DNA of 64,000 nt from Streptomyces xanthophaeus (GCF_030440515.1 NZ_CP076543.1:6334501-6398500), one strand, 5' to 3'; numbered from the stretch's first letter, positions 51,964-61,159 are shown. A program made the numbers and translations. The notes: generated from the sequence alone by a model not told the origin.

Positions 51964-52788
51964 ATGCGACGACCGGCACAGGTCACCAGGAAGACCCTGA
52001 TCACCATGGCGGCCGCGGGGGGTGTCCTCGCGATGGGCGGGGGCTACGCACACGCGGACTCCGGCGCCTCGGGGCAGGCCACGAACTCTCCGGGCCTGCT
52101 GTCCGGGAACAACCTGCAGGCGCCCGTGGACGCGCCGGTGAACGTCTGCGGGAACACGATCGACGTGGTGGGAGCCCTCAACCCGGCCTTCGGGAACCAC
52201 TGCGTGAACGGATCGGGCCACGCCAAGCCGCCGAAGCCCGGCAAGCCGGACCACCCCGGTAACCCCGGCCACCCGGGCGACGACGAGCCGTGCGACGACG
52301 GTGGTCCGGGTAACCCCGGCAACCCCGGCGGTCCGGGTAACCCCGGCAACCCGGGTAACCCTGGCAACCCTGGTGGTCCGGGAACCCCCGGCAACCCCGG
52401 TGGTCCGGGTACCCCGGGCAATCCCGGTGGTCCGGGTACCCCGGGCAATCCCGGCGGTCCGGGAACCCCTGGCAACCCCGGCGGCCCCGGCACTCCCGGC
52501 AACCCCGGTGGTCCGGGTACCCCGGGCAATCCCGGCGGTCCTGGCACTCCCGGCAACCCCGGTGGTCCGGGCACACCCGGTACCCCCGGTGCGCCGGCCA
52601 ACCCCGGCACGGGATCCGTCACCCCGGTCACGCATCCCGGCGGTCCGGGGACCGGGAACAACCCGGGACAGGCCGGCGGTCTCGCCGCCACCGGGTCCGG
52701 TGACGTCCTCACCGCCGGGCTGCCGCTCGCGGGCGGCCTGCTGCTCGCCGGCACCGTGCTCTACCGGCGGGCCCGCAACGCCGCCTGA
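51964..52788 (+). CDS. chpC: Chaplin fused to collagen-like stalk and sortase signal (ChpC position)
   Basis: 274 aa. Signal peptide to about residue 30, one chaplin domain ([50 protein letters not shown]), then a collagen-like GGPGTPGNP region (about residues 110-215), then [35 protein letters not shown], which is an LAxTG sortase motif, a membrane helix and a positive tail. Long chaplins such as ChpA-C normally have two chaplin domains before the sortase signal; here the second is replaced by the collagen-like stalk. Cell-wall anchoring by a class E sortase is expected; chpC is inferred from position. Confidence 0.85.
   Translation: MRRPAQVTRKTLITMAAAGGVLAMGGGYAHADSGASGQATNSPGLLSGNNLQAPVDAPVNVCGNTIDVVGALNPAFGNHCVNGSGHAKPPKPGKPDHPGNPGHPGDDEPCDDGGPGNPGNPGGPGNPGNPGNPGNPGGPGTPGNPGGPGTPGNPGGPGTPGNPGGPGTPGNPGGPGTPGNPGGPGTPGNPGGPGTPGNPGGPGTPGTPGAPANPGTGSVTPVTHPGGPGTGNNPGQAGGLAATGSGDVLTAGLPLAGGLLLAGTVLYRRARNAA
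52304..52596 (+). repeat. 27-bp repeat encoding GGPGTPGNP in the long chaplin
   Basis: About seven tandem copies of the 27-bp unit (GGTGGTCCGGGTACCCCGGG plus seven bases) with a variant last copy, preceded by shorter GNPGNPGG units. The repeat keeps the reading frame, so copy number can change stalk length. Confidence 0.85.
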
Positions 52789-52827
52789 CGGATGGTCACG
52801 GCGCGGGCCCCGCCCCCGGGGCCCGCG

Positions 52828-53016
52828 TCACCAGGTCGCGCGGACCTGACGGATGATCCGGCGGCGCAGTCGCACACGGCGGCTGCCGTCCCGGTACAGG
52901 CTCAGCCGGTCGAGTTCCCAGTTCCCGTACTCGGCATGATCGGTCAACAGGCGGGTCGCCTCCTTGCGAGGAACACCGCGGGGCACGTACACGTCGACAA
53001 ATTCGTATTCCGGCAT
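52828..53016 (-). CDS. DUF5703 family small protein
   Basis: 62 aa, MPEYEFVDVYVPRGVPRKEATRLLTDHAEYGNWELDRLSLYRDGSRRVRLRRRIIRQVRATW. Basic C-terminus, no membrane segment. Widespread in Streptomyces with no known function. It lies between the chaplin and the gene at 53064, on the opposite strand. Confidence 0.8.
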   Translation of the reverse strand: MPEYEFVDVYVPRGVPRKEATRLLTDHAEYGNWELDRLSLYRDGSRRVRLRRRIIRQVRATW

Positions 53017-53063
53017 CGCATCTATTGTGCGGGCAGAGCCCTGCTACGGATAGCGTCTGCTCT

Positions 53064-53714
53064 ATGTCTGATGCCGATCTGCCCACTGTTGCCGAGGTAC
53101 GCGCCGCCGCCGAGGCGGTCAAGGCCGCGCTCGACCGCCACCTCGCCGCGGTCGAGCGCAGGATCGGGGACGAGGATCCGGACGTCTACGCCGCGTTCAA
53201 CGAACTCGCCGCCGCGGCCGAGGTGTACGACGAACTCCTCTACGACCGGTACGACGAGGTCACCCCCTTCGAGATCCCCACGCCCGAGGACGGCGTCCCG
53301 TACACCGGGCCCGCCGAGCCCGCCGCCTTCAGCGTGCTCATCCGCCGCGACTACGCCGTCGTCGAACCGGCCCGGCTGATCGCCCAGGCCGAGCGGGTCG
53401 CCGCGCACGACCGGGACGCCGATTTCGTGGGCGACGGCGGCAGCGCCGACGCGCTGGGCGTCCTCTTCGGGGAGTACGAGCCCGACGAGATCGCCTCCCG
53501 CTACAAGGACTTCGGGCTGGAGGAGGGCGACTCCACGCTGTGGATCGCGGCCTCGGAGGAGGTGGCGGAACCGGGGGAGTGGCTGGGCTCGCCCTTCGGG
53601 CACATCGATCCGCAGGACGTGCTGCACCGGTTCGACGTGAGCTCCGTCTTCGACGAGGAGGCCGACGAGTTCGACGAGGACGAGGCCGCGGAGCCGGGGC
53701 TGACCCCGGCCTGA
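53064..53714 (+). CDS. Conserved acidic protein of unknown function (216 aa)
   Basis: Starts MSDADLPTVAEVRAAAEAVKAALDRHLAAVERRIG and is acidic, ending FDEEADEFDEDEAAEPGLTPA. The middle contains RRDYAVVEPARLIAQAERVAAHD and GVLFGEYEPDEIASRYKDFGLEEGDSTLWIAAS. No recognised catalytic motif. The ATG at 53064 is preferred to a longer upstream start; its region lies close to the divergent DUF5703 gene. Convergent with the helicase-like gene; terminator at 53763. Confidence 0.75.
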   Translation: MSDADLPTVAEVRAAAEAVKAALDRHLAAVERRIGDEDPDVYAAFNELAAAAEVYDELLYDRYDEVTPFEIPTPEDGVPYTGPAEPAAFSVLIRRDYAVVEPARLIAQAERVAAHDRDADFVGDGGSADALGVLFGEYEPDEIASRYKDFGLEEGDSTLWIAASEEVAEPGEWLGSPFGHIDPQDVLHRFDVSSVFDEEADEFDEDEAAEPGLTPA

Positions 53715-53762
53715 CCCCGGCCCGTTCGCGCCCCGATCGCGGCCCCGCACGTGCCGGACCCC

Positions 53763-53792
53763 GTGGCCCCCGCCCTCCCGGGCGGGGGCCAC
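53763..53792. terminator. Bidirectional hairpin between two convergent genes
   Basis: GTGGCCCCCGCC and GGCGGGGGCCAC form a perfect 12-bp stem with a 6-nt loop, between the genes ending at 53714 and 53800. Confidence 0.8.
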
Positions 53793-53799
53793 TGCCGTT

Positions 53800-56145
53800 T
53801 CACTCCGGCTGCGCGCCCGCCGTCGCGAGCGCCGTCAGCAGGCCCGTCAGGCGCGTCGTACGCGGCTTCGCCGGCACCTCGGCCACCGCGTGCGGCAGCG
53901 CCTGGTCGACCCCGTGCACCACGGACAGGTGCCGCTCGCCCCGCCCGAACGCCGTGTAGACCCAGTCCCGCGACAGCGCCTGCGCCGCGTCACCCGGCAG
54001 TACGACGACCACCGCCGGCCAGCGCGTGCCCACGGCCTGGTGCGCCGTCACCGCCCAGCCGTGCCGCACCTGTGACTCGACGAGCTCCTTCGGCACGACG
54101 ATCCGCGCGCCCGCCCGGTCCAGGTGCAGGCCCTCGGCGTCGGCCGACACCACCCGGGCCGCCAGCGCCCGCCCGGCGGACGGCACGTGGACCACCCGGT
54201 CGCCGGGGTCGAAGCCGCCGAAGCGGCCCGGACCGGGGTTCAGGCGCTCCTTCAGGGCGGCGTTCAGCGCCCGGGTGCCCGCCGAGCCGCCGTGGCCCGG
54301 GGTGATCACCTGCACGCCGTCCGCCGGGATCCCGAAGGCCCGCGGCACCGATTCCGCCACCAGCTGAACGGCCCGGTGCACCGCTTCCCCGGCGTCCTTC
54401 ACCGGGACGATGACGACCTCCTTGCCGGGGGCGTCGACCTGGTTCAGCTCCCCGATGCCCACCCCCGAGACGAGCTCGCCGAGGGGACCCGGGTCGGGGG
54501 TGCGGGAGACCACCTGCGGGCAGGTACGGGCCGCCAGCACATCGGCGAACACCCGCCCGGCCCCGGCGGACCCGAGCACAGCGGGGTCCCCGGAGAGCAC
54601 CAGCCGGGCCCCGTCCGGGACGGACTCCACCAGCGCGGCCGCGGTCTCCACGTCCAGCTGCGGCGCGTCCAGCACCACCAGCAGGTCCAGTGCGAACTGC
54701 CCGTCCGCGTCCCGCCCGGGCCCCTCGGCGCCGGACAGCAGCCCCGCCACGGTCACCGGGTCCGGGCCGCCGCCAGGGGCGTGCGCGGCCACGCAGACCC
54801 GCAGGCCCAGCTCCCGGGCCGCGGCGGCCAGGGCGGCCGGTTCGGCGCGGGCGGCCTCGCCGCCGGTGTGGGTGACCAGGCCGTGGCCCGCGACCGCGCG
54901 GATCAGTTCGGCCGCGGAAGGGCTCGGAGCGGACCCGGCGGCCCGCTGCCACTGCGCCGCGTCGTCGAAGGTGCCGGCGGCCAGCCGGGCCAGGCCGTCG
55001 GCCAGGCTCTCCTCGGCCATGGCGGCACCCTCCAGGCCCACGAGCACCCGTACGGGCTGCTCCGCGTCCTCCGCATCCTCGGCGTCCTTGCCGGCCGGCG
55101 GACCCAGGGGCTCGTGGAAGACCAGCACCGAGCCCTCGCCGACGGCCTGTTCCAGCGCCCCGGCCGGATCCGGTACGCCGTACTGGGCCAGGGCCTTCTC
55201 CAGCACCGGGGCCTCCAGCGCGGTGTGCCCCTTCAGCCCGGCCTGGGCCAGCAGCCAGCCCACCAGGACGGTGGTGCGACGCTCGTCACCGGGACCCGCC
55301 TCGGGGCCCAGCAGGGCCCGGGCGAAGCCGTCGGCCTGGGCCGGACGTACGGCGGGGAGCGACAGCAGCCGCCAGGGATTCTCGGTGAGCTGCCCGGCGG
55401 CGTCCTCGCCCAGGGCCGCCGCGGCGGGGGCGGCCAGGGTCTCGGGGGCGCCACCGCGGGCCAGTACGGCCCGTACGCCCTCGACGGTGTCGGCGGAGGG
55501 CGCGGTCGCGGCCACCGGCGCCGGGGCGGCCGGGCGCGGCGCGGCGGGAGCGGGGGCCGGCCTGCGGGGCGCGGCCGGGGCCTCGTCGAAGTACACGGCG
55601 GGGGGCTTCTCCCCGCTCTCCACGGCCCGTACGGCGGCCAGCAGGTCGGCGGCCGTCCCGCTCAGCTTCGCCCCGGCCTCGACGGGCGCCTCCCGCTCGG
55701 CCTTGCGCCGCGCGATCCGCTCCCGCTCGATCTTCTGGGCGGCCAGTTCGGCCTGTGCCTCGGAGAGCGCGGGCGCCGCCGGGGCCTCGGCGGCCGGCCC
55801 GGCGGATTCTGCTGCGTCGGCGTCAGCGTCGGCGTCGACTTCGGATCCAGCCTCGGGCCCGGTGTCGCCGTCGGCCTCCGGGGCGGGCCCTGCGGGGCTC
55901 TCCCCCTCCCCGCCCCTACCCGAAACCGGGGGCTCCGCCCCCGGATCCCCGTCACCGGCCTCGCCGTGCACGGGGACGGGCCCGTCCCCGGCCCCGGCCG
56001 GTTCGGCGGTCCCGGAGCCGTCCGGCCCGGCCTCCGGCTCCGCGGCCCGTGCCTCGTCGGGTCGGTTCTGGTCCGCGTCGGCCGGCGAGGCCTCGGCGGC
56101 CGGTTCCTCGGCGGCAGCGGGCTCGGCCTGGCGGTCCGTACTCAC
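53800..56145 (-). CDS. RecD-like helicase homologue with degenerate ATPase motifs
   Basis: 781 aa. An Ala/Glu/Pro-rich low-complexity N-terminal part (about residues 1-130) precedes a HhH-like and RecD-like region. The expected Walker A is degenerate (VTHTGGEAARAEPAA, no GKT), Walker B reads LLVVLDAPQLD without the DE pair, and the UvrD_C_2-like end WAVTAHQAVGTRWPAVVVVLPGD lacks the usual Lys. It is full length without stop or frameshift, so it is likely expressed but catalytically inactive as a helicase. The GTG start overlaps the stop of the aldo/keto reductase (GTGA). Confidence 0.85.
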   Translation of the reverse strand: MSTDRQAEPAAAEEPAAEASPADADQNRPDEARAAEPEAGPDGSGTAEPAGAGDGPVPVHGEAGDGDPGAEPPVSGRGGEGESPAGPAPEADGDTGPEAGSEVDADADADAAESAGPAAEAPAAPALSEAQAELAAQKIERERIARRKAEREAPVEAGAKLSGTAADLLAAVRAVESGEKPPAVYFDEAPAAPRRPAPAPAAPRPAAPAPVAATAPSADTVEGVRAVLARGGAPETLAAPAAAALGEDAAGQLTENPWRLLSLPAVRPAQADGFARALLGPEAGPGDERRTTVLVGWLLAQAGLKGHTALEAPVLEKALAQYGVPDPAGALEQAVGEGSVLVFHEPLGPPAGKDAEDAEDAEQPVRVLVGLEGAAMAEESLADGLARLAAGTFDDAAQWQRAAGSAPSPSAAELIRAVAGHGLVTHTGGEAARAEPAALAAAARELGLRVCVAAHAPGGGPDPVTVAGLLSGAEGPGRDADGQFALDLLVVLDAPQLDVETAAALVESVPDGARLVLSGDPAVLGSAGAGRVFADVLAARTCPQVVSRTPDPGPLGELVSGVGIGELNQVDAPGKEVVIVPVKDAGEAVHRAVQLVAESVPRAFGIPADGVQVITPGHGGSAGTRALNAALKERLNPGPGRFGGFDPGDRVVHVPSAGRALAARVVSADAEGLHLDRAGARIVVPKELVESQVRHGWAVTAHQAVGTRWPAVVVVLPGDAAQALSRDWVYTAFGRGERHLSVVHGVDQALPHAVAEVPAKPRTTRLTGLLTALATAGAQPE

Positions 56146-57125
56146 AGCGTGCTCCAGTCCTGATCGGGGTAGCGGTGTACCGGAGCCGAAACATCGTCCA
56201 GCGCCCGGCAGATCTCCTCCGGAAGACTAAGGGCCTCCACCGACAGTGCCGCCCCGAGCTGTGCGGACGTCCGCGCACCGACGATCGGCGCCACCACCCC
56301 CGGCCGGTCCCGGATCCACGCCAGGGCCACCTGGAGCGGGGTCACGGCCAGCCCCTGGGCCGCCGTCACCACCGCGTCCACGATCCGCCCCGCCGCCTCG
56401 TCGAGGTACGGGTCCACCAGGGCGGCCAGCGACTCCGATGCGCCCCGGGAGTCGGCCGGGGTGCCGTCCCGGTACTTGCCCGTCAGTACCCCGCGGCCCA
56501 GCGGCGAGGAGGGCAGCAGGCCGATCCCGAGGTCCAGCGCGGCCGGCAGCACCTCCCGCTCCACACCCCGCTGGAGCAGGGAGTACTCCATCTGCGTCGA
56601 GGCGATCCGGGTCCGCACCCCGGGGGCCGCGAGCTGCCAGGTCGCCGCCTTCGCCAGCTGCCAGCCGCAGAAGCCCGCCAGCCCCGCGTACCGGGCCCGG
56701 CCGCTGCTCACCGCCAGGTCCAGCGCCTGCAGGGTCTCCTCCAGCGGGGTCGCGGGGTCGAAGGCGTGCACCTGCCACAGGTCGACGTAGTCGGTGCCCA
56801 GCCGGTCCAGGGAGGCGTCGAGGGCGGCGAGCAGGTGCCCGCGCGAGCCGTCGAATCTGCGGTCGGGGTCCGGCACGCTGCCCGCCTTGGTCGCGATCAC
56901 CAGGTCCCGGCGCGGGACGAGCCCGCCCACCAGCTGCCCGAGGAGGTACTCCGCCTCACCGCCGCCGTACACGTCGGCGGTGTCGACGAGCGTGCCGCCC
57001 GCCTCCCAGAACGTCTTCACCTGCTCGGCGGCGGCTTCCTCGCCGGTGTCGCGGCCCCAGGTGAGGGTGCCGAGGCCGATCCGGGAGACGCGCAGTCCGG
57101 TGCGGCCGAGATGCCTCTGCTCCAT
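56142..57125 (-). CDS. Aldo/keto reductase
   Basis: 327 aa TIM-barrel. Family features: GLGTLTWGRDTGEEAAAEQVKTFWEAGGTLVDTADVYGGGEAEYLLGQ (Asp and Tyr of the catalytic tetrad), VIATKAGS (Lys), and DLWQVHAFDPATPLEETL (His), and the NADPH end VAPIVGARTSAQL. Reduces or oxidises a carbonyl with NADPH; substrate unknown. Directly upstream of and coupled to the RecD-like gene. Confidence 0.95.
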   Translation of the reverse strand: MEQRHLGRTGLRVSRIGLGTLTWGRDTGEEAAAEQVKTFWEAGGTLVDTADVYGGGEAEYLLGQLVGGLVPRRDLVIATKAGSVPDPDRRFDGSRGHLLAALDASLDRLGTDYVDLWQVHAFDPATPLEETLQALDLAVSSGRARYAGLAGFCGWQLAKAATWQLAAPGVRTRIASTQMEYSLLQRGVEREVLPAALDLGIGLLPSSPLGRGVLTGKYRDGTPADSRGASESLAALVDPYLDEAAGRIVDAVVTAAQGLAVTPLQVALAWIRDRPGVVAPIVGARTSAQLGAALSVEALSLPEEICRALDDVSAPVHRYPDQDWSTL

Positions 57126-57192
57126 GAGCGCTGAGACTACTGGGGCGCTGACGCGGAGGACCTTGGCGCGCTACAGTCCCCGCACACCAACG

Positions 57193-57206
57193 TTACTGAT
57201 CGGTAA
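57193..57206. promoter_or_regulatory. Near-palindrome upstream of the LLM oxidoreductase
   Basis: TTACTGATCGGTAA, a palindrome broken only by a T-G mismatch pair, followed by a further CGGTAA copy (ACCGGTAA). It lies 20 bp before the ATG at 57226, so a bound regulator would sit at the promoter. Regulator unknown. Confidence 0.45.
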
Positions 57207-57225
57207 ACCGGTAAGGGGACGATAC

Positions 57226-58275
57226 ATGCGGCTCGGCATCAATCTTGGTTACTGGGGCGCGGGCATGGACGCCGACAACCTCGCCGTCGCCCAGGAGGCC
57301 GACCGCCTGGGTTACGACGTCTGCTGGGCCGCCGAGGCCTACGGCTCCGACGCCCCGACCGTGCTCGCCTGGGTCGCCGCCCAGACCGAGCGCATCGACG
57401 TGGGTTCGGCGATCCTCCAGATCCCGGCCCGCCAGCCCGCCATGACCGCCATGACCGCGGCCACCCTCGACTCGCTGACCAAGGGCCGCTTCCGGCTCGG
57501 CCTCGGCGTCTCCGGACCGCAGGTCTCCGAGGGCTGGTACGGCGTCAAGTTCGACAAGCCGCTGGCCCGCACCCGCGAGTACGTGGAGATCGTCCGCAAG
57601 GCCATGACCCGCGAGCGGCTCTCCTACGAGGGCGAGCACTGGACCCTGCCGCTGCCGGACGGCCCGGGCAAGTCCCTCAAGCTGACCGTGCACCCCGAGC
57701 GCGAGCACATCCCGCTCTACATCGCCGCCATCGGGCCGAAGAACCTGGAGCAGACCGGCGAGATCGCCGACGGCGCCCTGCTGATCTTCCCGGCCGCCGA
57801 GCACCTGGAGGCCACCGCCCTCACCCACATCCGGGCGGGCCGCGAGAAGGCCGGGCTGACCATGGAGGGCTTCGACGTCTGCCCGACGGTGCCGCTGGCC
57901 CTCGGCGAGGACGTGCACGCGCTCGCCGACATGTTCCGCCCGTACACCGCCCTCTACGTGGGCGGCATGGGCAGCCGGAAGCAGAACTTCTACAACCAGC
58001 TGGCCCAGCGCATGGGCTACGAGAAGGAAGCCGCCGAGATCCAGGACAAGTACCTGGCGGGCGACAAGACCGGCGCGGCCGAGGCCGTCCCGCACAAGCT
58101 GATCGACTCGACCACCCTGCTCGGCCCGGTCGTCCGGATCGCCGACGGGATGCGGGCCTACGCGGAGGCCGGGGTCACCACCCTCACGCTCGCCCCGGCC
58201 GGATTCACCCTGGACGAGCGGATCGCCGCCCTGCGCGCCGGTACCGAGGCGATGGAGCTGGCCGGTCTCGCCTGA
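57226..58275 (+). CDS. LLM-class F420-dependent oxidoreductase
   Basis: 349 aa TIM-barrel starting MRLGINLGYWGAGMDADNLAVAQEADRLGYDVCWAAEAYGSDAPTVLAWVAAQTERI, with TAATLDSLTKGRFRLGLGVSGPQVSEGWYGVKFDKPLARTREYVEIVR, typical for the luciferase-like monooxygenase superfamily with coenzyme F420. It reduces or oxidises an unknown substrate. ATG at 57226 follows GTAAGGGGAC. Stand-alone, followed by a hairpin. Confidence 0.94.
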   Translation: MRLGINLGYWGAGMDADNLAVAQEADRLGYDVCWAAEAYGSDAPTVLAWVAAQTERIDVGSAILQIPARQPAMTAMTAATLDSLTKGRFRLGLGVSGPQVSEGWYGVKFDKPLARTREYVEIVRKAMTRERLSYEGEHWTLPLPDGPGKSLKLTVHPEREHIPLYIAAIGPKNLEQTGEIADGALLIFPAAEHLEATALTHIRAGREKAGLTMEGFDVCPTVPLALGEDVHALADMFRPYTALYVGGMGSRKQNFYNQLAQRMGYEKEAAEIQDKYLAGDKTGAAEAVPHKLIDSTTLLGPVVRIADGMRAYAEAGVTTLTLAPAGFTLDERIAALRAGTEAMELAGLA

Positions 58276-58335
58276 CCGCCCGACCGGCAGATACGGGCGC
58301 CGGCGGACGTACGCCGGCCCCGGTGAACGCTTCTG

Positions 58336-58377
58336 CGGCCGTGGTGGGGGCTCGGGGGGTCTTCCCCGCCACGGCCG
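58336..58377 (+). terminator. Hairpin after the LLM oxidoreductase gene
   Basis: CGGCCGTGG and CCACGGCCG are a perfect 9-bp stem with a G/C-rich loop, 61 nt past the stop. Confidence 0.6.
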
Positions 58378-58505
58378 ACACAGCGAACAACGGCCGGGAC
58401 GCCCGCCGGGTTACGCGTGGCGGCCCAACCCCCGATTTCGTTCATTCGGACGAGTAGCGCGACCCATCGGTTGCCCGCCCCGCCCACCGGCGTTTGACTC
58501 GTTCC

Positions 58506-59336
58506 ATGCTCTCTGCCCGCAGCCTGTTCCAGGAGATCGTCGACAACGACGACTCCTTCCAGCTGTTCTGCTCCATCGCCGCCAGCGGGGAGACCCAGGG
58601 CGGCTGGGAGAACGCCCGTATCGCGGCCCTGGTGCCGGACGGCATGCGCCACCTCGCGCCCAAGATCACCCGACACGGCGCCGACGAGGACAAGCACGGC
58701 CGGATCTTCAACGCCCTGCTCCGCAAGCGCGGCCTGCCCGCCGTCCCGGTACCCCCCGAGACCGACTACACGATGCTGCTGGAGCGCCGCGGCATCGGCC
58801 TCGCGCACGAGAAGCTGCGCCGCGAGGCGGCTCTGACCGAGGAGGACATCGTCGTCTACCTCGCGCACAGCCGCGTCACCGAACAGCGCGCCGCCGACCA
58901 GATGGACATGCTGGTCAGGTACTTCGGCGACCATCCCGAGGTGGGCAAGGCGATCCACATGATCAGCCACGACGAGGACAACCACCTCGCCTACTGCCAC
59001 GAGGAACTGCTGCGCCTCGCCCGCTCCGGCCACGGCCGGACCATCCAGCGGGTGCTCCGCGAGAGCGCGCTCGCCGAGATCTCCGTCTACCGCGACGTGA
59101 GCCTCGCCGTCATGAGCCACATGGGACGGCTGCTGCACTGGCCCGCCCCGAAGGCGGCCGCGCTGGCCGCCGGCATCCGCGCGATGTACACGTACGAGCG
59201 GTTCAGCGGCTGGCACCGGATGGTGAACCTGCGGCTGCCGGAACGCCTGGACGCCCTCGGCGGCGCACCGGCCGCCGCGGGCGGGTTCGCCTACGCCCCC
59301 CGCGAGAGGGAACTCAGAGCCAGCCCCGGCGCTTGA
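58506..59336 (+). CDS. Ferritin-like diiron protein
   Basis: 276 aa, all-helical. Two ExxH motifs are visible: GADEDKHGRIF and ISHDEDNHLAYCHEELL, with extra Glu in SRVTEQRAADQMD, the pattern of a carboxylate-bridged diiron site. Similar to AurF/ferritin-like oxidases; a monooxygenase or storage role cannot be told apart. ATG at 58506. Its 3' end overlaps the convergent corA by 23 bp. Confidence 0.85.
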   Translation: MLSARSLFQEIVDNDDSFQLFCSIAASGETQGGWENARIAALVPDGMRHLAPKITRHGADEDKHGRIFNALLRKRGLPAVPVPPETDYTMLLERRGIGLAHEKLRREAALTEEDIVVYLAHSRVTEQRAADQMDMLVRYFGDHPEVGKAIHMISHDEDNHLAYCHEELLRLARSGHGRTIQRVLRESALAEISVYRDVSLAVMSHMGRLLHWPAPKAAALAAGIRAMYTYERFSGWHRMVNLRLPERLDALGGAPAAAGGFAYAPRERELRASPGA

Positions 59337-60306
59337 ACATCCGGTGCAGGCCCAGGCACGCCCCCGCCATGACCACCAGCACCGCCGGATAGCCCCAGGC
59401 GTGCCGAAGCTCCGGCATGTGGTCGAAGTTCATCCCGTAGATCCCCGCCACCATCGTGGGGACGGCCGCCATCGCCGCCCACGCCGAGATCTTGCGCATG
59501 TCGTCGTTCTGCCGGAGGCCCATCTGCGCGAGGTGCGCGGAGAGCGCGTCCGACAGCAGCCGGTCCAGGCCCTCGATGTACTCGTTCGCCTTGGTCAGGT
59601 GGTCGGCGACATCGCGGAAGAACGGCTGCGCGTGCTCGTGGACGAAGGGCACCTCCCCGAAGGCCAGCCGGTCCATCGGCTGGAGCAGCGGGCTCGTCGC
59701 CCGCCGGAACTCCAGCACCTGCCGCTTGAACCCGTAGATCCGGGCGGCGGTGTTCTTGGTCTCCGAGGCGTTCGGGGCGAAGACCTCGGCCTCCAGCTCC
59801 TCCAGGTCCGCCTGGAGCTCGGCCGCCACCTCGATGTAGTGGTCGACCACCGCGTCGGACACCGCGTACAGCACCGCCGTCGGGCCGTGCCGCAGCACGT
59901 CCGGCTCCTGCTCCAGCCGGTGGCGCACGGCGGCCAGCGGGGCCCCCTCGCCGTGCCGGACCGTGACGACGAACGAATCCCCTATGAAGACCATCAGCTC
60001 GCCCGCGGTCACCGTGTCCGTGTCCTCGTCGTACTGCACCGGCTTGAGGACGACGAACAGCGAATCGTCGTACACCTCCAGCTTCGGGCGCTGGTGCGCG
60101 GTCAGCGCGTCCTCCACCGCCAGCGGGTGCAGGCCGAACTCCTGGCTGACGTGGTCGAATTCCTTCGCCGTCGGCTCGTGCATGCCGATCCACAGGAAGG
60201 CATCACCGGTCGCCCGGGCCTCGTCGAGGGCGTCCGAGAAATCGTCCGGTCCCTCGGTACGGCGGCCGTCCCGGTAAATCGCGCAGTCCACAATCACGCG
60301 GGGCAT
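59314..60306 (-). CDS. corA: CorA-family magnesium/cobalt transporter
   Basis: 330 aa. The C-terminus has the two CorA helices with the pore motif GMN (TMVAGIYGMNFDHMPELRHAWGYPAVLVVMAGACLGLHRMFKRRGWL); the N-terminal cytosolic domain contains HEPTAKEFDHVSQEFGLHPLAVEDALTAHQRPKLEVYDDSLFVVLKP. Pentameric channel for Mg2+ (and Co2+). Divergent from the histidine phosphatase at 60361, with only 54 bp between. Confidence 0.96.
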   Translation of the reverse strand: MPRVIVDCAIYRDGRRTEGPDDFSDALDEARATGDAFLWIGMHEPTAKEFDHVSQEFGLHPLAVEDALTAHQRPKLEVYDDSLFVVLKPVQYDEDTDTVTAGELMVFIGDSFVVTVRHGEGAPLAAVRHRLEQEPDVLRHGPTAVLYAVSDAVVDHYIEVAAELQADLEELEAEVFAPNASETKNTAARIYGFKRQVLEFRRATSPLLQPMDRLAFGEVPFVHEHAQPFFRDVADHLTKANEYIEGLDRLLSDALSAHLAQMGLRQNDDMRKISAWAAMAAVPTMVAGIYGMNFDHMPELRHAWGYPAVLVVMAGACLGLHRMFKRRGWL

Positions 60307-60360
60307 TCTTCCCTGCCCACGGCCCGCCCGCACACCTGCGGCAGCGCATACGCTGGCCCC

Positions 60361-61080
60361 ATGGCCACGCTGATCCTCGTACGACACGGGCGGTCCACCG
60401 CCAACACCGCTGGGCTGCTCGCCGGATGGACCCCCGGAGTGGCCCTCGACGAGCGCGGCGCGGAGCAGGCCGCCGCGCTGCCCGGCCGGCTGGCGGGCGT
60501 GCCGCTGGCCGCCGCCGTCACCAGCCCGCTGCAGCGCTGCCGGGAGACCCTCGCACCCCTGCTGGCCGCCCGGCCGGAGCTGGAAGTGCACACCGACGAG
60601 CGGATCGGAGAGTGCCACTACGGCGAATGGTCCGGCCGCAAACTCTCCGAGCTCTCCGACGAACCGCTGATGAAGATCGTCCAGCAGCACCCGTCGGCCG
60701 CAGCCTTCCCCGGCGGCGAGTCCATGCGCGCCATGCAGGCGCGCGCCGTGGAGGCCGTACGCGACTGGGACACGCGGATCGAGCAGGAGCACGGCAGCGA
60801 CGCCGTCTTCCTGATGTGCTCGCACGGCGACATCATCAAGTCCCTTGTCGCGGACGCCCTGGGCATGCACCTGGACCTCTTCCAGCGCATCCACGTCGAC
60901 CCCTGCTCGGTGACCGCCATCCGGTACACCCCCACCCGGCCCTTCGTGTTCCGGCTCGGCGACACCGGGGACTTCGGCTCGCTCGTCCGGCGCCCCGCCG
61001 CACCGGAGACCGTCGCATCGGACAAAGACACCGAAGACGCCGGGAACGCCGTCGTGGGAGGCGGTGCGGGCGCGGCTTGA
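60361..61080 (+). CDS. Histidine phosphatase family protein (MSMEG_4193-type)
   Basis: 239 aa. Catalytic RHG in LILVRHGRSTANTAGLLAGWTPGVALDERG, second His in FLMCSHGDIIKSLVADALG, Arg in SPLQRCRETL. A phosphoglycerate-mutase-like phosphatase of unknown substrate. Part of a conserved same-strand run with DUF3090, the SCO1664-type gene and mshC. Confidence 0.94.
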   Translation: MATLILVRHGRSTANTAGLLAGWTPGVALDERGAEQAAALPGRLAGVPLAAAVTSPLQRCRETLAPLLAARPELEVHTDERIGECHYGEWSGRKLSELSDEPLMKIVQQHPSAAAFPGGESMRAMQARAVEAVRDWDTRIEQEHGSDAVFLMCSHGDIIKSLVADALGMHLDLFQRIHVDPCSVTAIRYTPTRPFVFRLGDTGDFGSLVRRPAAPETVASDKDTEDAGNAVVGGGAGAA

Positions 61081-61159
61081 TCGCCCGGCGCAGTAGGGTG
61101 GACGGGCCAACAACAAGGGCGCAGACCTGCCCCCTGCCGCCGAGACTTGGAGACTGGAC

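Noticed and set aside
52044..52754. Minus-strand collagen-like PGLPG frame
   Set aside because: It is the mirror of the chaplin stalk repeat; the plus frame has a signal peptide, chaplin domain and sortase signal.
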